Below are positions 56,742 to 64,000 of a stretch of 64,000 bases of DNA, piece by piece; within the stretch, counting starts at the first letter, position 1, and the number at the start of each line of letters is the position of its first letter. The DNA is from Bradyrhizobium sp. 1 (GTDB lineage Bacteria; Pseudomonadota; Alphaproteobacteria; Rhizobiales; Xanthobacteraceae): the NCBI RefSeq assembly GCF_023073315.1, contig NZ_JADPJH010000002.1:358900-422899 (forward strand), written 5' to 3'. A program made the position numbers and the translations under genes. Below the pieces are notes generated by a model. It was not told the origin of the DNA, searched no databases, and worked only from the letters and a program-made list of their open reading frames with translations.

Positions 56742-57116
56742 ATGGAAACTGAAGAAGCTATCCTTGCGCTCGCCGCCCTCTCCCAATTGACCCGCCTGGA
56801 GGCCTTCCGGACGCTGGTCAAGCACGAGCCCGATGGCCTGGCAGCCGGCGACCTCGCACGGCTGTTGGAAGTCCCGTCGAATACGCTTTCGGCCCATCTG
56901 TCGATCCTGACGCGCGCGCGTTTGGTGACATCCGAGCGGCGCAGCCGTTCGATCGTCTACCGCGCCAACCTCGCCGAATTCCGGGACATCGCGGTCTTCC
57001 TGCTTCGGGATTGCTGCGGCGGGCGACCGGAGGTTTGCGAGCCGGTCGTCGACAGCCTCCAAAGCTGCCGCTCGCCAAAACGAAAGGAGCGAAGCCGTGC
57101 CCGATCGCATGTTTAA
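56742..57116 (+). CDS. arsR: ArsR-family metalloregulator (plus-strand unit)
   Basis: 124 residues. Winged helix with [45 protein letters not shown] and wing [14 protein letters not shown]. The As(III) site is [13 protein letters not shown], the Cys-Cys...Cys arrangement of Acidithiobacillus-type ArsR. This differs from the minus-strand ArsR, so the two units are controlled by distinct regulators. The last 20 bp overlap arsC. The ATG is chosen because [18 protein letters not shown] begins the domain. Confidence 0.92.
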   Translation: METEEAILALAALSQLTRLEAFRTLVKHEPDGLAAGDLARLLEVPSNTLSAHLSILTRARLVTSERRSRSIVYRANLAEFRDIAVFLLRDCCGGRPEVCEPVVDSLQSCRSPKRKERSRARSHV

Positions 57117-57626
57117 CGTCTTGTTCCTGTGTACCGGCAACTCGGCGCGGTCGATTCTCGCAGAGTCGATCCTCCGGAAGGACGGCGCCGGCCGCTTTCA
57201 GTCCTTTTCGGCGGGCAGCGCGCCAAAAGGCGCGGTGCACCCGCTGGCGTTGCGCACGCTCGAAACCATGGACTACCCAATCGACGGAATGCGCTCCAAG
57301 AGTTGGATGGAGTCGCCCCTCCCCTCGATGCGCCAGTGATGGATTTCGTCTTCACCGTCTGTGACAACGCCGCAGGTGAGGCCTGCCCTCTTTGGCCGGG
57401 ACAGCCGATGACCGCGCACTGGGGCATTGAGGACCCCGCCGCGGTGGAAGGCACAGAAATGGAAAGGCAGGCGGCGTTCAACGCCGCGTTCCGCTATCTC
57501 AAGAATCGGATCGGGACCTTCGTAAGCCTCCCCCTGCGGAGCATCGACAAGCTCTCGCTTGGCACCAAGTTGCGCGAAATCGGCCGCTCCGAAGGCGCAA
57601 CTCGTCCAGCGCCGAAGGCCGGCTGA
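57097..57626 (+). pseudogene. arsC: Arsenate reductase, LMW-phosphatase/thioredoxin type, broken by a one-base frameshift
   Basis: GTG at 57097 has AAAGGAGC 6 bp upstream. The first frame encodes the phosphatase P-loop CTGNSARS (Cys12) and continues to ...[17 protein letters not shown] and a stop at 57337. The rest of the enzyme, including [20 protein letters not shown] with the redox cysteines and LPLRSIDKL, follows in the next frame to the stop at 57626. Adding one G in TTGGATGG near 57305 restores [18 protein letters not shown] and a 176-residue protein. Either a true inactivating mutation or a sequence error. If real, arsenate reduction depends on the other arsC. The end overlaps the aquaporin start. 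Confidence 0.88.
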
Positions 57627-58327
57627 TGGATAGTTTCGACCTCTCGCGGCGCCTCGTGGCCGAAGCGCTCGGCACCGGCATTCTCGTCGCCACCGTGGTC
57701 GGCTCCGGCATCATGGCCGAAACGCTGACCAAGGACGTCGCGCTTGCGCTTCTGTGCAATACCTTGCCAACCGGAGCCATTCTCGTTGTCCTGATCACCG
57801 TACTCGGTCCGATCTCCGGCGCGCATTTCAATCCGGCAGTCACGCTGGTGTTCACCGGCAGGCGCGAGTTGCCGGTGAGTGAGGCTGGGCTTTACATTCT
57901 CGCGCAGATCGCCGGTGGCGCCATCGGAACGATGGTCGCGCATCTGATGTTTGCGCTTCCGTTGATCGACCTGTCGATGAAGGTCCGGACCGGCGGAGCG
58001 CAGTGGTTCGCGGAAGCGGTGGCCGCCTTCGGACTGGTCGCCACCATCCTCGCCGGCATCCGCTTCCAGCGCGCAGCCGTTCCCTGGCTGGTCGGCCTCT
58101 ACATCACCGCCGCGTATTGGTTCACCGCATCGACGTCGTTTGCAAATCCGGCGGTGGCCATCGCGCGTTCGCTGACGAACAGTTTTTCCGGCATTCGGCC
58201 GTCTGACCTTCCCGGGTTCATTCTCGCAGAACTCTGCGGGGCGGTCGCCGGCATGCTGCTGATGAATTGGCTGCTCGGGCGCGCCGCTGGACGGAGCCCG
58301 ATTGCCGTTGTGGAGACCCGATCATGA
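57626..58327 (+). CDS. aqpS: Aquaglyceroporin of the ars operon (AqpS-like arsenite channel)
   Basis: 233 residues with six membrane spans. The two half-helix motifs are NPAVT (SGAHFNPAVTLVF) and NPAVA (SFANPAVAIARS), so both pore boxes are intact. LVAEALGTGILVATVVGSGI is the MIP family TM1. In Sinorhizobium meliloti an aquaglyceroporin, AqpS, inside the ars operon lets internally made arsenite flow out down its gradient. The same arrangement, arsR-aqpS-arsC plus here an extra arsC, supports this function. Start and stop overlap neighbours by 1 and 4 bp. Confidence 0.92.
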   Translation: MDSFDLSRRLVAEALGTGILVATVVGSGIMAETLTKDVALALLCNTLPTGAILVVLITVLGPISGAHFNPAVTLVFTGRRELPVSEAGLYILAQIAGGAIGTMVAHLMFALPLIDLSMKVRTGGAQWFAEAVAAFGLVATILAGIRFQRAAVPWLVGLYITAAYWFTASTSFANPAVAIARSLTNSFSGIRPSDLPGFILAELCGAVAGMLLMNWLLGRAAGRSPIAVVETRS

Positions 58328-58725
58328 GCGTCACGATCTATCACAATCCCGACTGCGGAACCTCGCGCAACACGCTCGCCATGATCCGGCAGAGCGGCGT
58401 CGAGCCCATCGTGATCGAATACATCAAGACGCCGCCGTCACGTGAGACGCTGAAGCAATTGATTGGCGCGATGGGACTTTCGGTCCGCGCAGTGCTGCGC
58501 GAGAAAGGCACGCCTTACAAGGAGCTCGGCCTCGCCGACCCCAGATGGACGGACGACGAACTGCTCGACTTCATGATGGCGCATCCCATTCTCATCAACC
58601 GTCCGATCGTGGTGACCGCAAAAGGCACGCGACTGTGCCGGCCCTCCGAGGCCGTCGTCGATCTCCTGGACAATCCCGTCGGCCGGTTTGTGAAGGAGGA
58701 CGGCGAGGTGGTCGAAGCACGATAG
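58324..58725 (+). CDS. arsC: Arsenate reductase, glutaredoxin type (ArsC)
   Basis: 133 residues. HNPDCGTSRNTLAMIRQSG carries the catalytic Cys11. YIKTPPSRETLKQLI and GTRLCRPSE (with the conserved Arg and Pro) are standard for the glutathione/glutaredoxin-coupled ArsC/Spx family. It reduces As(V) to As(III). The start overlaps the aqpS stop (ATGA). Together with the broken Trx-type arsC this operon carried two unrelated arsenate reductases. Confidence 0.95.
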   Translation: MSVTIYHNPDCGTSRNTLAMIRQSGVEPIVIEYIKTPPSRETLKQLIGAMGLSVRAVLREKGTPYKELGLADPRWTDDELLDFMMAHPILINRPIVVTAKGTRLCRPSEAVVDLLDNPVGRFVKEDGEVVEAR

Positions 58726-58814
58726 GCTTTCACATCGTCCGGCTTCAGACCGACACATGGACAGTGTCAAATACAGCCTTGAAACGTCAGGGCGATCTCA
58801 CGTAAAGTGGCCGG

Positions 58815-58840
58815 CACGGGGACGAAGCAGACTCCCCGTG
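58815..58840 (+). terminator. Hairpin after the plus-strand ars genes
   Basis: CACGGGGA and TCCCCGTG form a perfect 8-bp stem around a 10-base loop, 90 bp after arsC. No T-run follows, so it may be a processing hairpin instead of a full terminator. Confidence 0.35.
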
Positions 58841-58888
58841 AGACTTCGGTCCAAGCTCTGCGCAGCACGCCACTCGTGGAGCTTGCGC

Positions 58889-59968
58889 ATGGACACCGAA
58901 CGAAACCCTTCTCGCCAATATTCGATCGCCATCCTTTCACGCGGGGACGCTGCCGCACGCCGCGACGCGACGGCGCAGAACAGCCGCTTCGTCCGCGTCT
59001 TCGAGGCACTCGCCGCTGTCGGCATCGAAGCCCGGCCGGTGATCTACGACGAAGCCTTCGCCGACGCCGCGCGCGATCAATTGCTCGCCGCCGACGGCGT
59101 GCTCGTGTGGGTCGATCCGATCCATCAGGGCAAGACGCGCGCCGAGCTCGATCCCCTGCTTCGCGAAATTGCGGCACAGGGACCATGGGTGAGCGCGCAT
59201 CCCAACATCATCCTGAAGATGGGCGTCAAGGAGGTGCTGTACCGAACTCGTCATCTGGGCTGGGGTACGGATACCCATCGCTATGACACCGCTGCGGCGT
59301 TCCTCGCCGAATTTCCGTCACGCCTTCAAACGAACGGCCCGCGCGTGCTGAAGCAAAATCGCGGCAACGGAGGTCAGGGCGTCTGGAAGGTCGAGGCGCT
59401 GCCAAACACGGACTCCATCGTTCGGGTGCTCCACGCGCAACGCGGCAGCATGCCCGAAGACGTGCCGCTCGAAGCCTTCATCGCGCGATGTGAACCGTAT
59501 TTCGGCTGGGGCGGCTGCATCATCGACCAGATTTTTCAACCCCGCCTGCCCGACGGCATGATCCGCTGCTACATGAGCGGAACCAGGGTCGCGGGCTTTG
59601 GACAGCAGCGGATCAAGGCCTTGATCCCGCCGCCGCCGGAAGGCCCTGATGCCCCTGAGGCTCAACCGGGCCTGCGGATCATGCACGGTCCCGATGTGCC
59701 GCAACTCCAGTCGCTGCGAAGGTCGATGGAGGAGGAATGGACGCCGGGCATGATGGAGATACTGGGTATCGATGAGGCGTCGCTGCCCGTCATCTGGGAC
59801 GCGGACTTCCTCTACGGCCCGAAAGACGCGGCCGGCGCCGACACGTACGTCTTGTGCGAAATCAACGCCAGTTCCTGCTTCGCGATCCCCGACGAAGCCC
59901 CGGCGGCGATCGCGCGGACGGTGAAGCTTCGGCTGCTACAATCGAAAGACGGCACTTTCACCAGATAG
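58889..59968 (+). CDS. ATP-grasp-like protein (Cj0069 family)
   Basis: 359 residues. VLKQNRGNGGQGVWKV looks like the Lys plus glycine-rich loop of an ATP-grasp enzyme. DQIFQPRLPDGMIRCYMSG and VLCEINASSCFAIPDEAP, the latter with the Mg-ligand pair E-x-N, support the fold. The N-terminal part (YSIAILSRGDAAARRD, VLVWVDPIHQG) resembles the preATP domain. ATP-grasp enzymes ligate carboxylates to amines or thiols. Family members named Cj0069 have no defined reaction. The ATG at 58889 begins MDTERNPSRQYSIAIL. It is the same strand as the ars unit, 163 bp after arsC. Confidence 0.8.
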   Translation: MDTERNPSRQYSIAILSRGDAAARRDATAQNSRFVRVFEALAAVGIEARPVIYDEAFADAARDQLLAADGVLVWVDPIHQGKTRAELDPLLREIAAQGPWVSAHPNIILKMGVKEVLYRTRHLGWGTDTHRYDTAAAFLAEFPSRLQTNGPRVLKQNRGNGGQGVWKVEALPNTDSIVRVLHAQRGSMPEDVPLEAFIARCEPYFGWGGCIIDQIFQPRLPDGMIRCYMSGTRVAGFGQQRIKALIPPPPEGPDAPEAQPGLRIMHGPDVPQLQSLRRSMEEEWTPGMMEILGIDEASLPVIWDADFLYGPKDAAGADTYVLCEINASSCFAIPDEAPAAIARTVKLRLLQSKDGTFTR

Positions 59969-60088
59969 GAACTCGCTCCAGCGGCTCTTTCCTGACGGCG
60001 GGAGCAGACGCTTCCAACGCCTGGCTTGCGTCATGACAACGCCTGTCGCGTTCCGCGATTGGTATGAGTTACTCACGTCCATCGGACG

Positions 60089-60109
60089 AAAACGTCGTCA
60101 GGACGTTTT
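60089..60109. terminator. Bidirectional intrinsic terminator
   Basis: AAAACGTC and GACGTTTT form an 8-bp stem with a 5-base loop; a run of T ends the stem on either strand. It lies between the convergent ATP-grasp-like and DUF302 genes, overlapping the last codon of the latter. Confidence 0.7.
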
Positions 60110-60602
60110 AGCCCGCGCATTCGCGCAGCAAGGTTGTGATTTTCGCGTCGAGATTTCGGGCGACGGCAAGGGCCTCCGAACTGCCATAATGTCGCAGAAA
60201 GCTCTCCATCTTGTCATAAGAGACGTGCACGCCATCGCGACGCTCATCGATGAGCACTGTGACTGGAGCATAAGATCCAGCATCGGGCACGTGCTTGACC
60301 ATTTCTTTCATGATGAGTGGATTGCCGACCACGAACCGTATGATCTTGGGCGTCCTGGATCCAGTTTCACGACGCAGAATGTCGCCCAAGTCGAACTCCG
60401 CGAAGAGCATAAGGTCCGTTCGGCCGAGGCCGCCTTGTACAACGCGCTCCAAATCCAGGAAGGAATTTGTCGCCCTCGTCTCCTTGAAAAAGTCCAGCAT
60501 GTCGGGTTGCCCGACCGCCGACTTGAACGCGGCCACAACAGTGTCGAATGGTTTCAAGCTCGTGAGACTGAAACGCTCTACCTCGACTTTGGCGATTGTC
60601 AT
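60108..60602 (-). CDS. DUF302 domain protein
   Basis: 164 residues. VGNPLIMKEMVKHVPDAGSYAP and VTVLIDERRDGVHVSYDKMES are the DUF302 signature. GGAGG lies 7 bp before the ATG. The gene looks less GC-rich than its neighbours. DUF302 proteins are small alpha-beta dimers of unknown function, sometimes linked to redox or heme biology. It is transcribed in the same direction as the next alpha/beta-hydrolase gene, 57 bp downstream of it. Confidence 0.85.
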   Translation of the reverse strand: MTIAKVEVERFSLTSLKPFDTVVAAFKSAVGQPDMLDFFKETRATNSFLDLERVVQGGLGRTDLMLFAEFDLGDILRRETGSRTPKIIRFVVGNPLIMKEMVKHVPDAGSYAPVTVLIDERRDGVHVSYDKMESFLRHYGSSEALAVARNLDAKITTLLRECAG

Positions 60603-60659
60603 TTTGTCCTCCGTAACAACTCTCATGGATAAGTGCGCCTGATCGCGTCGAAGCGGGTG

Positions 60660-61535
60660 TCACGCAGCCGCCGGCTGTGTATCCAGGAAGGTCCGGACGT
60701 GACTGACGAACGTTTCGTGGTGCTGAAACAAGGCGCCGTGCCCCGAATCCGGATAGAGGACCAGCTGGGCGTTGCTGAGCTCCCTAGACATTGCGTAAGC
60801 GTTGTTTGCGGGCAGCATGGTGTCGTGGCTACCGCTGACCACAAGCGTGGGCTGACGGATGGCGTGCAGAATGGCGTGCTCGGGATCAGGCGTGGCGCAC
60901 CAGGTGATCAACGCCTTGGCCTGCGGATCGGTCACTGCGCTGCCGTTATCGGTGTCCCGATCGCTCTTCCGCACCTTCGTCCGCTTCAGGAATGCCAGGC
61001 CCGACGACCGGCTGGCGGACGAGTTTGTGAAGAACAGCGGCAGGCGGGGGTCCGGCGCATCGGCTTGGGAAAACGCTTGCTGCAGAACCGCTAACAGATG
61101 TTCCTCTCCGCCCTTCGGCGCGGTGCCGACGAGAATGAGCTTGCGGACCAGCCGTTCGTGCTCGGCGGCGATCTGTTGGGCGACGCAGCCGCCGAGAGAA
61201 AAGCCCAGCAAGTCGACTTTGGAAAAGCCGAGCAGATCGATGAAGTCCACCGCATCTTTCGCCATCGCTGCGATATTGTCAGGCGTTTTTCCGGTCGAGC
61301 GACCGACACCGACGTTGTCGAACGCGATGACTGGGCGATCGGTGGCGAGAGCGTTGACGACGGCGGGATCCCATCCATCGATGTTGCCCGAGAAGTGCTG
61401 CAGGAGAACCAGCGGCGTTCCGATCGCGGGGCCGAGGCGGCGATAGGCGAAGCGTATTCCGACGCCTCCGATGTAACGGGTGGGCGCGGCTTCGAGCGTG
61501 GCGGCGTCCTGGCCCGCGATGTCGAGTTGAGTCAT
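60660..61535 (-). CDS. Alpha/beta-hydrolase
   Basis: 291 residues, soluble. Oxyanion block LVLLQHFSGNIDGWDP, nucleophile elbow LLGFSLGGCVAQ (Ser ~114) and a C-terminal PDSGHGALFQ with the catalytic His. The acid is probably Asp in VVSGSHDTMLPAN. The profile matches haloperoxidase/C-C hydrolase-type enzymes. Substrate unknown. A likely operon partner of the DUF302 gene. Confidence 0.88.
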   Translation of the reverse strand: MTQLDIAGQDAATLEAAPTRYIGGVGIRFAYRRLGPAIGTPLVLLQHFSGNIDGWDPAVVNALATDRPVIAFDNVGVGRSTGKTPDNIAAMAKDAVDFIDLLGFSKVDLLGFSLGGCVAQQIAAEHERLVRKLILVGTAPKGGEEHLLAVLQQAFSQADAPDPRLPLFFTNSSASRSSGLAFLKRTKVRKSDRDTDNGSAVTDPQAKALITWCATPDPEHAILHAIRQPTLVVSGSHDTMLPANNAYAMSRELSNAQLVLYPDSGHGALFQHHETFVSHVRTFLDTQPAAA

Positions 61536-61694
61536 GTCATCCTCCGGATGCTTGGCGTAAAATGATCGAGTGGGGAGACCGGTGTGGCGCAGCGACCGGG
61601 GACGTTGCTTCGAGATGTCGCTGGCGCTTCGGCGGCTTTGGCTGGTTTGCGATCGCGGTCCGATGCGTTCTGCATTCCTCTGAGCGAGCGTGCG

Positions 61695-61722
61695 CGCTCC
61701 CGGCGCTTTCGCGCCGGGAGCG
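61695..61722 (-). terminator. Strong hairpin after the exported alpha/beta-hydrolase gene
   Basis: CGCTCCCGGCGC and GCGCCGGGAGCG are a perfect 12-bp stem; on the minus strand the loop is GAAA, a stable tetraloop. It begins 6 bp beyond the stop at 61729. No T-run follows, so the role as terminator is probable but not certain. Confidence 0.55.
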
Positions 61723-61728
61723 GTACCC

Positions 61729-62499
61729 TCACTTCACGAGCGCTGCCTTTTCGATGACCTCGGCGACTTCCTTCGCATGGACCACGAGCGAGGCATGGCT
61801 GCCGGCGACTTCCGTCACCTGAGCCTTCATCCTGGCTGCGAAAAACTTCTGGGCCTCGGGCGCGATGACCTTGTCCTTCGTGGTGATGACATCGAACGTC
61901 GGCTTGTCACGCCAGGCTGCGATGTCGACCGGCGCCTTGAACGCGGCGACACTCAGCGGAAGCTGCGAGTTGGCGAGGTGCTCAGCGATCTCAGGAGGAA
62001 GGTCAGCCGCGACGGCCGACGGAAACACCTTGGGATCGATGTACAGATTGCCCTTCGCGTCGGGATGGATCGCATTGCCGCCTTCGGTCGGTGGGCCGGC
62101 CTTTGACAGCGCCTCCAGGGATTGACCGACGTCCGGCGCGAAGGCGGAGACATAGACCAGCGCCGAAACCTTGGGATCGTTGCCGGCTTGCGTGATCACC
62201 ACGCCGCCCCATGAATGGCCGACCAGAACGGTCCTGCCGGCCTGCTTTGCGAGCGCCTGCTTGGTGGCGTCGACATCGGCGGCAAGGGAGGTGAGCGGAT
62301 TTTCGACGAGCGTGACCTTGTAGCCTTTCTTCGTGAGAATGCCGGCGACGGGCTGCCAGCTCGTCTGGTCCACGAAAGCGCCGTGGACGAGCACGATGTT
62401 GTGGGCTGCTCCCTGCGGTAGTTCGGCGGAATGGGCGGAGCCGACCAATGTCGTTCCGGCAAGAAGTGCGGCGGCGGCTGAGAAGAGGATATTTCGCAT
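61729..62499 (-). CDS. Exported alpha/beta-hydrolase
   Basis: 256 residues. Signal peptide MRNILFSAAAALLAGTTLVGSAHSA, then NIVLVHGAFVDQTSWQPV for the oxyanion hole and VLVGHSWGGVVITQAG with the nucleophile Ser. SHASLVVHAKEV contains the catalytic His. Similar to periplasmic pyrethroid- or salicylate-esterase-like hydrolases. Start chosen at 62499, where the signal peptide begins. AGGA precedes it. It is divergent from the AraC regulator gene, which probably controls it. Confidence 0.9.
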   Translation of the reverse strand: MRNILFSAAAALLAGTTLVGSAHSAELPQGAAHNIVLVHGAFVDQTSWQPVAGILTKKGYKVTLVENPLTSLAADVDATKQALAKQAGRTVLVGHSWGGVVITQAGNDPKVSALVYVSAFAPDVGQSLEALSKAGPPTEGGNAIHPDAKGNLYIDPKVFPSAVAADLPPEIAEHLANSQLPLSVAAFKAPVDIAAWRDKPTFDVITTKDKVIAPEAQKFFAARMKAQVTEVAGSHASLVVHAKEVAEVIEKAALVK

Positions 62500-62666
62500 T
62501 GAATGTTCCTGTTGGTATGTTGGACGGAATAATGTCCGGGGGAATGGACGGGCGTTTCCAGTGAGGTCGCGGTTCTTCCATCCGCCGTTGACGAATGATC
62601 GCCGCACATGACGTCGGCCCGCCGCGGGATGAGGTAGTCCGCAGGCATCCCGGACAGTAGGCATCA

Positions 62667-62699
62667 ATCGTCCGGATGTTGTGTCCGATCGTCCACCGG
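62667..62699. promoter_or_regulatory. Direct repeat in the hydrolase/AraC intergenic region
   Basis: ATCGTCC occurs at 62667 and 62688, exactly 21 bp (two helical turns) apart, just before the AraC start. Both copies are followed within 5 bases by CGG. This spacing is typical of AraC-family half-sites. Confidence 0.45.
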
Positions 62700-62714
62700 T
62701 CTAACCTCGGCGGC

Positions 62715-63677
62715 ATGGATATCCTCGCCCAGGTGCTCGATCGCGTTCGTCTCGGAGGGACGCTGCTCTTCCACTTCGAGCTCGGCCATCCCTGGAATCT
62801 GGAGCTGCCGGCGCGCCCTTACGCGCTGTTTCACTATCTCAGCCAAGGCTCCGCGACCCTCGCGCTCGAGCAGGGACAGGAAGTCCAGATGACCGAGGGC
62901 GATTTCGTCGTGATCACACGCGGCGAGCCCCATGTGCTTTATTCGGATCGCCGGGCCAAGCCTTTGCGGATTGCGGATATTGATCGATCGTCGCCGCGTC
63001 TTGGCTTCATTCGCCACGGCAGACTTGCAAAGCCGCTCTCGACCATGCTTTGCGGCAATTTCACGGTGTCCCGGCCGATGCTTGGCAGCTTGCTGGAGCT
63101 ACTTCCGCCCGTGCTTCTGCTGAAGCCGACGGCGGACGGTGGTTGGCTTGAAGCAATCCTGCGCCGCATGATCACCGAGTCCGCGCTCGAGCGTCCTGGC
63201 CAAAGCGTCGCGCTTTCACGACTGACGGAAGTTCTCTTTGTCGAGGTGCTCCGAAGCTGGATCGCGTCTCTCAGTCCCGGACAAGGCGGCTGGCTCGGGG
63301 CCATATCCGACCCGCATATCGGGCCGGCGCTCAAGCTAATTCACGAAAACCCGGAGCGGCCCTGGAGCCTGAGCGACCTTGGCAACCGCGTGGGGCTTGG
63401 CCGCTCGGTATTTTCGGCGCGCTTTACCAAGCTCGTCGGCCAGTCCATGCATCGTTATGTGATCGAACGCCGGATGGCGGAAGCGGCGTTCCTGCTGGAA
63501 ACCAGCGATGAGCCCATCGCACGGATTGCCAGCCGGGCCGGTTACGAGACTGCGGCGGCGTTTTCGAAACTATTCAATCGACATCACGGCCTGTCGCCCG
63601 GCCGGTACCGAGCAGCTCGACGCTCTGACGGCGGCGAAAGGCAAGGGGATGCTCACGAAGCAGAAGTCGCCGATTGA
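62715..63677 (+). CDS. AraC-family transcriptional regulator
   Basis: 320 residues. The N-terminal cupin-like ligand domain includes FHYLSQGSATLALEQGQEVQMTEGDFVVI. The C-terminal double helix-turn-helix has SLSDLGNRVGLGRSVFSARFTKLVGQSMHRYVIERR and IARIASRAGYETAAAFSKLFNRHHGLSPGRYR. The pair with a divergent exported hydrolase is common, and the regulator probably activates that gene. Start chosen at 62715 (MDILAQVLDRV) since the frame beyond is not conserved-looking. A trace of arsC-like sequence lies 54 bp after its stop. Confidence 0.92.
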   Translation: MDILAQVLDRVRLGGTLLFHFELGHPWNLELPARPYALFHYLSQGSATLALEQGQEVQMTEGDFVVITRGEPHVLYSDRRAKPLRIADIDRSSPRLGFIRHGRLAKPLSTMLCGNFTVSRPMLGSLLELLPPVLLLKPTADGGWLEAILRRMITESALERPGQSVALSRLTEVLFVEVLRSWIASLSPGQGGWLGAISDPHIGPALKLIHENPERPWSLSDLGNRVGLGRSVFSARFTKLVGQSMHRYVIERRMAEAAFLLETSDEPIARIASRAGYETAAAFSKLFNRHHGLSPGRYRAARRSDGGERQGDAHEAEVAD

Positions 63678-63758
63678 CCTTGGCGCAGCTGAAGTTCGTG
63701 ACGTTTTAGATAAATCCGCCGCGTGAAAGAGATCCGGCAGAGCGGCGTCGAACCCGGT

Positions 63759-64000
63759 CTAGCGCTGCAAGGGCATCTTGAATGTGAAGATCGTCTTTTC
63801 CGGCGTGGACACGGCGTCCAGGGTGCCATCGTGGGCACGCGCAATTTCCGAGGCGATATAGAGGCCAAGACCCAGACCCTGCTGACTGGGCCGATCGCCG
63901 CGTGTGTACGGCTGAAACAGGTTCTGCATCGCCCTCTCAGAGATCGGCGTGCCGTAGTTCGTCACAGACAGCGTGAATTCAACGCCGGCCGTTCTTGCAG
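63759..64000 (-). CDS. Sensor histidine kinase, C-terminal ATPase part (cut by the window edge)
   Basis: Only the last 80 residues are present. LFQPYTRGD and GLGLGLYIASEIARAHDG are the F and G2 boxes of a HATPase domain, and TFKMPLQR ends it. The rest of the gene lies beyond 64000. Confidence 0.85.
   Translation of the reverse strand, partial: ARTAGVEFTLSVTNYGTPISERAMQNLFQPYTRGDRPSQQGLGLGLYIASEIARAHDGTLDAVSTPEKTIFTFKMPLQR

Overview
The window reads as chromosomal DNA of a Bradyrhizobium-like alphaproteobacterium (order Hyphomicrobiales). It is GC-rich and densely coding. The cytochrome c maturation genes have the rhizobial ccmI-ccmE-ccmF-ccmH (cycHJKL) order, followed on the same strand by a DegP protease, a two-component system and glnE. 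The intergenic spaces hold GC-rich dyad repeats of a kind I associate with Bradyrhizobium and Rhodopseudomonas. I found no tRNA, rRNA, CRISPR array, transposase or prophage gene.

Layout. 1-10.5 kb: the end of an oxalate/formate-type MFS carrier with a clear terminator, a CBS-pair protein, a 2-dehydropantoate 2-reductase/FAA-hydrolase pair, a membrane-anchored coiled-coil protein made of a duplicated 142-residue unit, small exported proteins, a nitronate monooxygenase/zinc-type dehydrogenase pair and a cation diffusion facilitator. 10.5-13 kb: a PleC/DivJ/PdhS-like histidine kinase preceded by six GANTC sites in 149 bp. 13.3-20.4 kb: an NAD-dependent molybdenum formate dehydrogenase operon (fdsGBACD) with a divergent LysR regulator. 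20.4-31.8 kb, minus strand: ccmI-E-F-H, then degP, an OmpR-type regulator, its kinase and glnE. A perfect 18-bp AT-rich palindrome lies upstream of ccmI. 31.9-36.4 kb: two genes of unknown function and a second, PhoPQ-like two-component pair. 36.6-39.6 kb: Ku, small proteins, an orphan Flp pilin, dyad repeats and what looks like a decayed gene. 40-52 kb: a ThDP enzyme, a soluble kinase with three GAF domains, a membrane alpha/beta-hydrolase, a DHA2-type exporter, a YcgN-like cysteine-cluster protein, a class A penicillin-binding protein and a separated DUF1214/DUF1254 pair.

52-60 kb is the accessory highlight: a divergent arsenic resistance island. Minus strand: a GDCCVxC-type mini-protein, an ArsR repressor, a flavoprotein monooxygenase with a cysteine-rich tail, and two MFS carriers. 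Plus strand: a second, differently built ArsR, a Trx-type arsC broken by a one-base frameshift, an aquaglyceroporin (AqpS-like), an intact Grx-type arsC and an ATP-grasp-like protein. Two near-identical operator-like sites precede the minus-strand arsR and the flavoprotein gene, and the plus-strand arsR has a near-leaderless promoter with a palindrome on its -10 box. Together these describe arsenate reduction, arsenite export or diffusion, and perhaps flavin-dependent handling of an arsenic compound. 60-64 kb: a DUF302 protein, two alpha/beta-hydrolases, an AraC regulator and the tail of a histidine kinase.

All functional calls rest on reading motifs and gene context by eye; no database search was run.
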